A DNA stretch of 64,000 nt from Trichostrongylus colubriformis (lineage: Eukaryota > Nematoda > Chromadorea > Rhabditida > Trichostrongylidae), in contig OZ022257.1 of NCBI GenBank assembly GCA_963978905.1, positions 23,079,274-23,143,273 on the forward strand. Direction: 5' to 3'. The position numbers and the translations under genes were made by a program. The notes beneath the pieces are model-generated. The model was not told the DNA's origin and did no database searches. It saw nothing but the letters and a program-made list of their open reading frames with translations. The stretch's first letter is position 1, and every line of letters starts with the position of its first letter. Of this stretch, positions 21,874-33,572 are shown in pieces.

Positions 21874-24800
21874 CCTGCAATACAGAATGATACACTGATT
21901 TCACTACTGTTACTATTATCGGCTGCAGATGGTATAATGAGGAGATAGCACTCGATTCAGTGAGATAACAGACGATTTATGGGATATGCTGACTGCAGAG
22001 CATGGAGAGTTGTTATAATGTGAATAGGAATGAATAGCGTACAGTACCTGCGCCCATATGGTGTGATTTATATGGTGAAAAACACGAACTCGATCAGTAT
22101 CATAAACAGTACTATGGTTCTCACAAAAGTCATCACAAAAGCAGTCAATCAAAAAGAGGCAGAATTGGTGGAGGTTCGATATTAAGAAGGACGCGAGTGA
22201 AACTAAAGCGACACGAAAACAACCGCTCAACATGCCCTTCTCAGGCACGGCGATGAGTGAGGCCATTGAAGAGCTGTGAGTCACCACAAAACTTCATAAT
22301 GCTCCAATGAGAGATGGTCCAGCAGCAAAGGAATGGACTTGACAGCAGCTGCACAAGAGGTCAACCACTGTAATGGGAAGACTCGCTTGCTGTTGATCCT
22401 GCAGAGTGCTGATCAACTTAATGTGATTAGCAGTTCAACCTTTGATTAGACAGACCACCTCGGCCACAAGCCATTCATTTGACGAAGATTTCTGGGCTTA
22501 TGATTCATGCAGCGCGAATCAGATTCCGGTGTGACTTCACAAATAGGACGAAGATTCTTCACGTCATAATGGAGATCTTTGAATAGATGGTTCTCGGAAT
22601 ACTAAGCGTAAAAAGCCATAATAAAACGCACATAGCAGTTGGAGGGAAATCGTACAGAAAAATCACAATCATCAGTTCTTCGGCTGGAAGTGACCATCGA
22701 GTGATGTGACATGTGAGAGAAAGAATTATTGGATGAGTAGTGACAAAGAGTTTTTCTCGGTAAGTGAATGTGATGGCAGCAGTTGGGTTGACGGACGGAG
22801 CGATCAGGAGGTGTTATGTGATGTAGGAATGGCATCAGTCGCCTACAGTCCCGAATGGAATGTTCCGAGCGGTTCGACTCACCCACCGCTGACACTACCG
22901 CCTTCAACTCCGCCACCACCGCCGCCACCACCGCCGCCGCCGCCGCCACCGACAACCCACCGCCTCCTCTGCTCGATCGCCAATGCCGAATGCTAACAAG
23001 GCGAAAAAAAGCGATTTTATCGAACAGATGAAATAGCGATAGTCGCCACTAAACCGTTGAGATCGAGCCGATGATCCATCTAGAGGTCATGACCGAGATT
23101 CCGGTGAAAACCCCCTATTTTTCCGACACCTTCATGACGATCAACGAGTTTACGAAATTCAGCAGAGTGAAGTTAGGGCCATGATCCACTTGATGATTGG
23201 TGAGAACGGCAATGCCCTGAGATGTTTTCAGCAGCAAGGTGAGAGACAGATGAAAGATACGCGCTTGAACCGGATAGTGGTGTTGAATGCGCGGCACAAA
23301 TGGTCGCTAACATGAGACGCAACGAACCGTAGCTTCGGAGTCGATCCCCTTAAAACCAACCAACATTCACAAAAATTGCCGATTAGATCAGGTATATACG
23401 AAATTGTGGAGCAGTGGCTGTCTTCGGAGCAGTTATCGTACGAAGTAGCGCTAAGGTCGTTTCGGATTCTGGCTGCCGAGATTGCATGGTTCAGTTGGCG
23501 CCTATACACGCTCGGGCCGATAATCATGACTTTAAAGGGCGTGCTAGACATTTGCCGTGGATGAAGAAGTAATTCAAACCGGGCATGGTCACACATTACA
23601 GTCATAGCTTCAATGCGAACAGGGATGTATGGCAATTTTGTATTTTTTTTTTTTGAAAGACGCGTCATTCTTTCAACAATGCGATTAGCAACACACCTAA
23701 GATTAGTCAAAGATACACGTTTGTTGCTGAAATGCTTATTCCGCGAATTTGTGGAACCAGAACGAATTGTTTTTTACGTCGAAGTGGGAATCATCAAGAC
23801 CGTTATGGTTAGCTGTGCATAGGGAAGCTCTACCCGCTGTGGCTCGTGCTCGACGCTGGGATACTGTAAGTACCGCACTAAGCCATGAGGAACGCATCAC
23901 ATACAGTAGGAGGAGGGAGGTCTTGTCACTGTTTCATCGATACTTCATTTCCTTAGCGGGTTTTTTTTCGGTTCGGGCATTGCAATCGATTCTTAACTCG
24001 TCGCAGCAACAGTGCTGGCATTGAAATGCCATAGCGATCACACCACTTGCGACATTGTTTCATTGTAAACGACCACTATCACCATTGTCTCACACCGTGG
24101 TTTCAAGCAAGGCAGCTTGATTTTATTGACCGTTTTTATTGATTTATCGGATTACCCTCATTGAAATGGATGGGATTCTTCGAAATCTGGTCATAGAATG
24201 TAGTGGATTAGCGATTATGTGGATTCATAATGACCAACAACTTACACAACACACTGCCATGCTAGGAACTGCCACCTGCCGATTCGTTGACGATGATAGA
24301 AACGACCATCAGAGCAAAAGAACCAGTTTTGCAAGATGGTACTCATTTTACTCATTTATTGTGGCACACTGTTGTGTTTTCATTGAAGAAATTGATTATT
24401 TCGTTGCCTCGATCAGATTGGGTCGCGATGAATCTTAGATCGAAATGATATTAGGTAACATCAAGTAAATAGCCAAAATGCAACCTATCCAGATCGACCT
24501 GTTCAATAGTAGATAATACCCATAAATAATTATGAAACAAACATATAGGTAAGTGTTGAAAAACATTCGCTGGTGGTCAAGTTTATGGTAGTCGATCAGC
24601 ATAGGCACATGATTGCAAAGGATTGCACATCATGCTTATAGTACATCACCTTAAATCAATCGAAAGGGGTCCGGCCGTTTTGAAACACACATTCGAGGTT
24701 AGAAGCGATAATCGGTAGAGAAACCCGGATTCAAAAGCACGACGTTGCAGTCTGTATTCGACCCTGCCGCGCATCTCTTCGAACTGCAACATTCCCTTTC

Positions 24801-27331
24801 CGAGTTACCTGCTGGAAGAGAAGTCCTTGTTGTCTCGTAATTCATTCAATCATGATTATGTGAAAAAAGTGGAACTGCAAGAGTAGCATTCAAGTGAAAC
24901 AATGAATGACAAAATAAGAGAAATGGTAGGAAAAAGGTGCTATTGTTAAAAAAATCACTGAATTATATTCTGCGTATTAGCAAGGTGTACTGTGTGCAAT
25001 GTGCAATGCGTGCAATCTGGACTGCAAGCGTTACGGTAGGTTTTATTGCAGGCCCAGATTGCATTTCCCGGTGTCTACAGTAACCTATCATACCTCGTTT
25101 CTAGGAAGGTAATCAACGTGAGACATGAAAAACCAAGCGCCAGTGATTCAGACCCAATTGTTCATGAAAAATGAGACCTAGGTCATATGCGACTGGTTGG
25201 CAAAATGACTAAGCAAGTCGATTTTTGGATTCGAGTTCCTAGGATGCTGCACTCAAGGCCATCAGTGCTGTCATCACCGGGTAGGTTCGACCCTACATGT
25301 TTCTCTTGAATAATTGACATGAAATCGAATGCACGGCGTTTCCTGACAGATTGGTCATCCTTTTCTGCATCCGTCATCAAAATTATCATGAAAGTTCAAT
25401 GTGAAATGTTTCCACAAGGTTGTGTCTCTGAGAGTGCACATTCCAGTGCAACTTGAAGCGAGAAATAATGACCTATCCTGTCCTTCACCCAAATTACTTT
25501 GCATTTACTGCTTATTTTTGACTTAAAAAAATCTCTGAACGCCATTTTCACTACCACATTCTTTCTTAGCGTGTCTCTTGCAGCAATGCACATTTGGGAT
25601 TTGAGTAGGTCCTGTTCTGACGGGATCCCCGGTAGGGAAATCTTGGGAATCTGGTAGCTGCCTACCGGCACCACTGATCTACTGGCTGTACCGCACTTGA
25701 CTTCCCTTGTTTTTGACAGTAGAATATGTGAAAATCTTTGAGAACCTTGCAGAAAAATTCCAGGAAGTGACAAATTTTGAACTATTAATGCGATCATTAA
25801 CCTTACTAAAGGCTGCATATCACTCAGATTGGGTGTGGGAAGATCTCTGCTGTTTCCCAGCCGCCCATAAACTCTTTTCGATATCGTTCTATTCAATTTT
25901 GTTATGTGCCTATCTGTCGTGGTAAACCACGATTTTCTATTTCAACATGCAATTGTTAGCTTCTCCTCTAGCAGAGAATCTGTAGAACTATTCAGTTCTC
26001 AGAATAGCATCTGGTCTTAGTTAGAATGAATCTGTAAGTACCGTAACATCTGGAACGATTGCTACCGTATATAAACGAGGCAGTGTATCATTGAATCAAG
26101 TCAAATAAGCCTCTACCACTGAACGGCTGTTGGTCAGATTGGTCATCTGCACGTCAATTAGCTTTTCCTTGAAATGAGAGAGTAGTAGTTGGAGCCTTCA
26201 CTGACTTTAGTCTAAGATCGTTTCATATTTAGGCCCAAGACCTACAGGCGAGCAACATTCCTCGCGCCATGCTAAGTGTCTAAGCAGGTGCGAAACGATG
26301 AGTTGTTTTGAGGTCGGCGGCTCAGGAAGATGGGCAGCTTTTCAATCGCATAGTTATGACTGGGCTTAAATATTTTCCGGTTAGAAATCAGCCAGAACAT
26401 TAGCTAATATACGGTATTAATCAACCTTGCGAGCTGCTAACAATGAAATCCGTGTTCCAAAACATTCAGCTCCAATCCTGAGGAATTCAGGTGTCATAGG
26501 AGAGCCTTTTGGTAGAGCCTCGCATCCCACATCACTACTTTGACGAAGATCAATGGTTGTTTAGCAATAACATCTTATGTGATTTAATCCTCGCCATATC
26601 GTGACATGGATCTCACTTGTGCTGGTTTCAGCCCGTGATGGTGCTGTGTGTGTGTTTCCCTCCGTTTTTGTCTGTCACTGCGGTCAAGGACTTTAGTTTT
26701 TTGTTTGCTTGATTTCCACGCGTCATTTGTTTGAGCACACATTGACGCTTTGAACCAAATTCCTTTTTCCCATGGAAGGGACGGGATATTAATGGGATAC
26801 ATGAATCGCTGCGATTTGCCATCACTGCTCGACATCTCCCCCACCCCTTTCCGAGGCCAGCGCTACTCTACCAAACGATACATGCTTTGTAACGGCCAGT
26901 TCTGCTACCGGCTATTTCTGGTTGTTGTACGTCAGATGGAGACAGGCTGCAACTCGCGTAGGAGGGTAGGTAGGCGGGGAAAGAGGTGCACACCCCACAG
27001 CGAGCAACACTGAAACATACAAGCGGGCGGTGGACATGAGAAGAAATATTTTTGAAATACACGTTCTAGAATATGAAGCCAACTACTATCGTCGACGATG
27101 TTGCGGTGATAGTAAAGCACCTGGAATTCATCCAAATCTCTGGCTCCGAGCAAACCGAAACTCTTGAACTAAACCCAGTATCATTATGTACATCACAAAT
27201 GTAGAGTAAAAAATACGCAATAAGTCATGCTACAATGTGCTCTGAAGCAATCCGTGTCTCCTGTAGGGGAAGACGAGATTGACGCTGCGCTGCTCGCCTC
27301 ACCCCTCATCCACATGCATCATTGGGAGACG
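21874..27331. other. Intergenic stretch without a recognised gene
   Basis: Neither strand gives a recognised domain or a chain of exons. A CCG/CCA microsatellite (22911-22950) makes a proline-rich chance frame. A 166-codon minus-strand frame at 25396-25896 is the longest here and matches no family I know. Confidence 0.45.
22911..22950. repeat. (CCG/CCA)n microsatellite
   Basis: About 40 nt of CCG and CCA triplets, coding poly-Pro on the plus strand or Gly/Arg/Trp-type runs in other frames. There is no sign that it is translated. Confidence 0.8.
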
Positions 27332-27477
27332 GTCGTTTAGCGCGGCCCCTTGGAGCTAATTTGCCAATGGGGCACTGCCCAAGCTCCTCCCCTAAAAAGG
27401 CTTAGGTAAATCTGGGAGAGTCCAGACGGCCCATGCGCCCCATTGGCAAATTAGCTGCAAGGGCCGCGCCAAACGAC
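27332..27477. repeat. Hairpin with about 41-bp arms
   Basis: The left arm 27332-27373 and right arm 27437-27477 are near-perfect reverse complements (core AGCTAATTTGCCAATGGGGC). They are separated by about 63 nt. Weaker outer pairing (cacccctcat near 27300 with atgaggggtg near 27532) suggests a larger degraded MITE of about 240 bp. Confidence 0.65.
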
Positions 27478-27540
27478 ATACACCCTGCATCATTTCGATG
27501 GGAGAGTGGAGAAGTTGCCAACAACAACGAATGAGGGGTG

Positions 27541-27710
27541 TGCGCCATTAAGACAGAAAATTCGCGTTACTGCTTTCGACGCGAGAAGACATGGTGCGAG
27601 ATATGTGCGCCGTATAATTGAACCCTGGAGAGATTATGCATAGAGCACCGTCATCGCTTTAGGGCCTTTCAAATACGGCGCGCATTACTTGCACCACCGG
27701 GTTAGTATCA
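27541..27710. repeat. Dispersed repeat, copy 2
   Basis: Shares AGCACCGTCATCGCTT and an adjoining cggcgcgcat block with 7958-8150. A weaker third copy is near 37081. Confidence 0.5.
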
Positions 27711-29158
27711 TACGATCCCCCAGAACAAAGCTTTGACAAAGGCTTATCTGATTACTAGTTCAGATAAAAATATGATTGGTGCAGAAACAGCATTTTACGG
27801 GGTTCTAAGCTAAAAGTAACATGGAAAGCCGATTCAAAGGGCCAGATTTGGTGTTCCTTGGTTGAGGTGAGCTGGATAGGAACAATCGGGAAGGGTGGAA
27901 CAAATGTCTGCAAAGGGTCGTAGAAGCACACTGATGCTGAGGATGAGACTGAGAAAAACCTTTAACGTTTATACTTGAAAGAAGGATCGAAGGCATAGGT
28001 CAGGAATGAGGTTGAGTTTGAAGAGTGTGACGTGGACTGATAAAAAATAAGCCTGGCGGTTAAGCATTTTTTTCAAAACAGTCTTCATCAATCAGCGTTC
28101 ATACAAAAACTCCATTTATTGAAGTTTTAAATTTTTACTTGAATAGACACATTGGAAGGTAGCCCAGCGGTTGACCGAGTGATGGCCGGTCAAAAGCAAA
28201 TGCTGCGATTTCTTCGTGGCAGCGAGTAGCTTTCATTTCCAAATTATTGCGGAGTTTTCCATAAAACCTGCCCGTACGGTACTAACAGTACAGTGGCATC
28301 AGACGAATAAGGTCTGAACCATAAAAAATTTAAATCAAGTTCGTGCATACTCTTCACCGTAAGGTACTGTGCCTTGCCCTACATAGAAATAAACTAACGG
28401 GACCCAGGTGAAAAAGGCGTGGAGCACATTTGAACATCTTCAGTTTCCCTCGATGAAACATTGTTCAAGGTTGAGAATTTAGGCCACTGAGCGAAAAGGA
28501 TCAAGTGCGTTTCGATTGGACGAAGGCGAGTAGACGAATAAGCGGCAAGGGTAATCGATACTGTGATCGTTTACTTTGAAAATTTCCTTGTCCTTCACAA
28601 GGGCCGAGTCGATGAGGGAAGTGACCTCATCTAAAGACGCTGTAAAGTGTACTTTAGAGGGACTGTTGACTAATTGCTAAATACGAAAGTAGAAGTGATC
28701 ATTAGTGTATTAGTAGAGAAAGAATAGGATGAAACAGTCACAAACCTATGAAGTGGAAATCGCGAAATCCTTCTGTTCGCTTCTTCCCTTTCCCCCACTG
28801 CTTCACTACCCACTGAGAGGTGGATGCAAATGGCTAGGGCCCATGCCAAATAGTTACCCGCCCCGGCAGCAATTCGCGAATCTGCAAGCATGCAACAAGA
28901 ACGCAGGCAAGCGATAACGCTATGAAGGCCTGATGTGCGCTCATTCTGTGCAAGATTTATCACGGGTCATCACTTCCAAACTCATATGATCGTTTACAAA
29001 AATTGTTTTCACTCCTAGCGAGACCTTCGCAGTGTGAAAGTTGAACAGTGTGGGCGGGCCAGCTACTCCGACAGTTTTGAGCGCAATATTTGCTCCTAAA
29101 CACAAATGAACCTTGTCCGCATCTGCAGCTACACATGTAGCTGTCCATATTAAGCCTA

Positions 29159-29190
29159 CATTTATTTATTTTTTATTTATTTATTCGATA
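29159..29190. repeat. TTTA-rich microsatellite
   Basis: Run of TTTATT units (cattta ttta tttttt attt attta). Low complexity only. Confidence 0.6.
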
Positions 29191-29310
29191 CACTAAGAGG
29201 TGCGCACAAAAGGAGTTCAAAAATCTTTGAGAAAAACAGACCATGACAAAATGAAAAAGTATGAGAAGAGATAAACAAGAAAAATTGAGGTGTCTCAATA
29301 ATATATTGTA

Positions 29311-29345
29311 TATTAGGTTGGTGCCTAATTAATGCAGCTTTTTAA
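29311..29345 (+). mobile_element. Solitary mariner-like terminus
   Basis: TTAGGTTGGTGCCTAATTAA preceded by TA resembles the ends of cecropia/Hsmar1-type mariners. No opposite end or transposase motif was found downstream. Confidence 0.35.
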
Positions 29346-29961
29346 TGCTAGATTTTTTTGTAGTGGAAAATGACCTCTTGACGAATACCAAGTGGGAAGC
29401 ACTCCTCGATTGCGATGGTGAAAACGCTTCCGAATAATCATACAAACACGCTTTTGCCAAATTTTATCATTCTTTTGCTAAATTGAATTGCTGAAAAAAT
29501 TACTTATGCACACACCCAATACATAAATAGCTACAGGCGCTGAGTAAGGCACTCAAACAGGTTTTCCAGGAAATAAGGTGGCGACATGAAGCGTTTTCCT
29601 TCTCTCTGACAGTGGCTTTTTCAGGTACATCTATGCATCCTCTACCACATATTCCCTAAGAACGATATATGTACATTGCATCGTTAATACCTGACTAGCC
29701 ATCGAACTATGAAGTTGTGTCTCAGATTTCGCAGTTTTTTTATTGAAAAAGTATTCTGCAACCTTTTGAAATACTCACCCTTTAATATCTCGTTCACCAA
29801 TCTTGATATCCCAGTCCTACCCCGCGAAAGACCTGAGACTGTACGCTCCAGAATCAACACGTAAAGCAAAGCGGCTTTGACGACTTTTGCCTTCTAACGC
29901 TGCTTACAGAATCTTATTAACCCCTATCAACTTGAATCACCAATCTTGAGAATGAATCAGA

Positions 29962-30456
29962 TACAAGAGCTCTCAAAAGTATTCGGCCGGAACTTTTCTG
30001 TCATAACGTTTTTCTACTTGAGCAACTTTGGCAAAATTTTAATATGTGGTGCCTGAACCTATTGTCGACATTTCCTTTTACTTGACGCTTGACTCTTCTC
30101 ATGGTTTTTTACAAGAACTTACTGCAAGACCACTGAAAAAAAGAGAAAGGATTGGTCAAGAAAAACGACTTTCTTTACAAAAACAAGACGAGCAAGCTCA
30201 GAGAACATCAATATTTCACGACTTTTGATGACAACGGCACAGCGGGATGGCATAGGGATGGCACTCAAAAAACAAAAAATTGCATTTAACCACGTAACTT
30301 ACACCGTTGAGCGCCAACATAGTATATTTAGTACGCAGTGTCTCCAAGTACAACATACTAAAATTTTTCTCAGATCGGTCCAGTCGCAAAAAAGTTACAA
30401 GTGAAAAACCCATGTGAAAAACCATTTGGCCAAATACCTTTGAGCGCTACTGTATG
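29962..30456. mobile_element. Degenerate Tc1-like non-autonomous element
   Basis: The left end, tacaagagctctcaaaagta, resembles the reverse complement of the right end (tacagtagcgctcaaaggta). The similarity extends into a cttgagcaacttt / cttgtaactttttt block. Both ends start with TA. There is no transposase. The right terminus CGCTACTGTATGTC also resembles the end of the element at 63260-63424. Confidence 0.55.
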
Positions 30457-32112
30457 TCAGACTCCCTCGCTTTGTTACGGCAATCCGCAAGCTTCATTCA
30501 ACAACAAATGCAAAATGTCGTATCAGGGCTTTGTACTCTCTCAAATAGATAACTATTTTTGCGAGCACCATCTTTTGAGTTATTTTGCGCACTTCCTCTA
30601 GCCAAAGTGTCGGCCATGGCGCGGTGCCATTTGTTTTTCACCTAATGGAGCTAGTTAAGGAAATAGGTCCACAATTCGAGAAGGTATTATATTTTACGAC
30701 TCTTTTTAGAAACCGGCCATACAGGATCAATCTCCATTGAGCATTAGTTCAATAAGAACTGCAACGGTTCAGGGCGCGCCAGACGAATCATAGCATAAAA
30801 TGGCAAATCACTCGCAAACGTGTTCTGAGGCTAAATGAATGACTGGTGAGTTTGGGATCTATCTTTCAATAAAAAACTAGGATGAATGTGTGATTTGCGT
30901 CTACTGATCTTTTTTGCAGAGCCTGTACACATATCCAGGTTCATCTGCGATCAGACCAATTTCTGTCCGAAACCATACATCGCTGAATCGACCGGGACTA
31001 GGTCTTTCAAAATGTTAAAAGAAACTGAAAAAAGCATCATTGCTTCACTCAACTATAAACGATGAGTTTCAGAGTTGATGGGTTGTTTCAGATTGCCCAC
31101 TTTGCGTGGAGCTGTATGGGGCATGATTTCGGATTTCACGATGAACTCCTTCTTGGCCAATCCTCCGTCTACGGGCCCGATTTTGTTTTTAAAACCACGA
31201 AGATTTGCTGATTTTGGGATTTATCGTGGAACTAAAGATTGCCGAAAAGCTCTAAAAAGTTCATTTCTTCGATTATGTCTCACGCATCCTTTTTAAGCTT
31301 GCTGGGCTACAGAGTGCAATTGAAGAACCCAACACGCGGCAGGGGTCTCAGTCTCTCCATAGAAAATTTGGTAAATCAATGAATAAATGCTATACGGTCC
31401 ACTTTGCAAGGCCACTCACTGGTCAGGCTTTCTCGGGGCGAATAGTGGAATTATCAAGTAGCAGCTCGAGCCACTGCGTCTCATCTAGAAAACGAAATTG
31501 ATGATATTTTTGAGAAAGATCTGTGCCAGATTGGTAATTTGGTAGGATAGTGGAGTAGTTTTAGCACGCATATCTTCATTACACATTAGTCTTTGCAGGT
31601 TACATTCCGCGTCGTCCTCCTTTCCAGCTTTACAAGCAGCGGAGCATTAATTTGACATTTCGGAGGAGAATTGTGATCGTTATTTATCAACGCTTAGGAT
31701 CAAGGAGGCAAATGAGACAGTCTGGAATCCTATAATTTAATCCTCAGCAAAAACTTGTGTTGGCTGACAGACTTGCTGTGGACGTGCTCTTCCGCGTGCA
31801 TGAGTATCGCTTTAACCCATCCCAGATTCGCCTCGATTTGAGCTATACTGAGTGATGTGATACGTCACCAAATGCGTCAATCAGAAAGGATCACAGAGTA
31901 AGCGTCCTAGTTCTTCGCTTTTTCCTCCCTGCAACGATACCCGTATCCTCTTTTCAGCGGGGAACACAAAGGATTCTATTGCGAAGCGCAACAATAATGT
32001 ACATAACGGTTGCAAAAATTCTATACGATTTTATTTCGTTGGAAGGAAACGGAAGGGAGCTTATCTCTCGGCTAAGCAGTCATTAGCTATCAAATTATGG
32101 GTGGGGACGTTA

Positions 32113-32244
32113 TCAAAACGGACCTCACAGAAGTGAAAGCCACGGCAGAAGATGCCTTGGATAGGAGAAAATGGCGGCGATTGACAAGAACAGCGAACCC
32201 CGCGACGGCGCGGGACTAACGCTAGGGAGAAGAAGAAGAAGAAG
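32113..32244 (+). pseudogene. C-terminal tail of an RTE-like LINE reverse transcriptase
   Basis: The plus frame reads VIKTDLTEVKATAEDALDRR, then KWRRLTRTANPATARD and stop. That is the characteristic C-terminus of RTE-type non-LTR proteins (DALDRxKWRxLTRTADPATARD, from family knowledge). An (AGA)n run at 32227-32244 follows directly, like the short tandem repeat found at RTE 3' ends. Upstream RT motifs are absent, as expected of a 5'-truncated insertion. Confidence 0.7.
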
Positions 32245-32739
32245 CTATCAAATTATGCTTACATCCACAGAATCAGCTCTTAGGCTATGCGCACATTCTT
32301 CCTTGCGTTTATACCGCCATACTGCTTAAAAGGATGGCCAGAAGAAGATGCGGGGCTCTCGAAGCTAGCGGCTTTTTACGTCTGACCAGCTCAGTAGGAG
32401 CAATAGGATTCCCACACCATGAATAGGGATCCGACTGAGCATCCGAGGGAAGGCAAAAGTTCTGCAGAAGGTTGGCCAGATATCGTCACTTCGGTAGTTT
32501 GCGATATGTAACCATTACAGATTGCTGCTCTTGGATCCCATATATAATGTGTGGCTGGCTAGTCCAAAAGGCTGTCAGGCGCGCAATACACAAGGACCAC
32601 GGATTGCGCTCTGTTTTAAAATTGTTCAAAAGTCGTGGACTAGGTAAAATTTTCGCGAGAGATTGAAAAGTGTAAACGTGCTTCACTTCTTATAAGTGTT
32701 GTCCTTTCCAGCGAGGATATCCTCAGTTCCTCACAGCGG

Positions 32740-33100
32740 TATGTAGTGCTACTTGGGATGTAGGTTGGGACATACAGATTTTGACCTGGACCTGCGACTC
32801 TGTCAGTGACAGGCTGTGGCCTTTGGCCCCGTGACATAAGTTTTTCAGACATTTGTTCATGTAAACCATATCCTCCGTACACGATTCCTCTGCATTCATG
32901 GCTGGGTGATGCTACCCTCACATGATACCTGCGCCTGAAAGATGATCCACTTCGAGTCAAATGCCACAACTCACTCCTCATTTTAGTATTCATACAATGG
33001 TTTACTCGCTTTTTGAAAAATCTCTTAAGAAAACGTTGCAGGGAACACTCTAAAGGGATGTGTATAGTAACCACGTGACCTGATGGCCCTACTCACCGCA
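32740..33100 (+). repeat. Dispersed repeat family, plus-strand copy (partner at 5560-5800)
   Basis: GTAGGTTGGGACATACAG, CTGTGGCCTTTGGCCCCGTG, and farther on GGCCCTACTC recur in the same order on the minus strand at 5560-5800, with diverged sequence and a deletion between blocks. It is probably an old transposon. No protein motif was recognised. Confidence 0.6.
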
Positions 33101-33486
33101 TGTCCCTACCGTCACCCATGATGCCTCGCGTTACCACTGGACTTCGCAAGATCACACATGATTAAGGATCATCAAGGAGCTCGTCTTGAGGCTTTTTTGG
33201 ACTTTTCGGATATTTTGCTTTTTATCCATACCTTGTCCGCTTTGTAATTGCAGCTCCCTTGTGATCTGTAACGGGGTGCTTGCAAAATGTCTGTAACACT
33301 GACCGTGGTTCCGCTTTTGGGAACTGAAGCACAGTTGCACCTTCTTGTTACTCATACACTAAAATTTATATTAAAATCTCTCAACTGAAATACTAGGTTT
33401 TAGGATAGGAATTTTCCGACACTGCCCGCGGAGTTTTCTGGAAGTTTTCAGAAACTTGGGTGGGAGTACATATAGGGTGCTCCTAA

Positions 33487-33572
33487 GGCCGCGGTCATAC
33501 TCTGCGTGTCTGCGTTAGTTGACGCCGGTGCCGGCGTCAACTAACGCAGACACGCAGAGTATGACCGCGGCC
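33487..33572. mobile_element. Perfect-stem hairpin MITE with TAA duplication (copy 1)
   Basis: GGCCGCGGTCATACTCTGCG begins a 42-nt arm that is exactly reverse-complemented to 33572 around a 2-nt centre. TAA flanks both sides (33484-33486, 33573-33575). A GGCC start and a 3-bp TWA duplication are features of PIF/Harbinger elements. The perfect stem suggests a recent insertion. Second copy at 45500-45584. Confidence 0.8.

Noticed and set aside
22706..22996. Proline-rich open frame
   Set aside because: Produced by the CCG/CCA microsatellite at 22911-22950; no splice context.
23115..23297. Minus-strand frame with a faint metallo-beta-lactamase look (SLTLLLKTSQGIAVLT, then VDHGPN)
   Set aside because: The HxHxDH motif is absent, and neither flanking frame continues the fold.
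25396..25896. 166-codon open frame on the minus strand
   Set aside because: No recognised motif and no neighbouring exons with matching phases; possible but unsupported.
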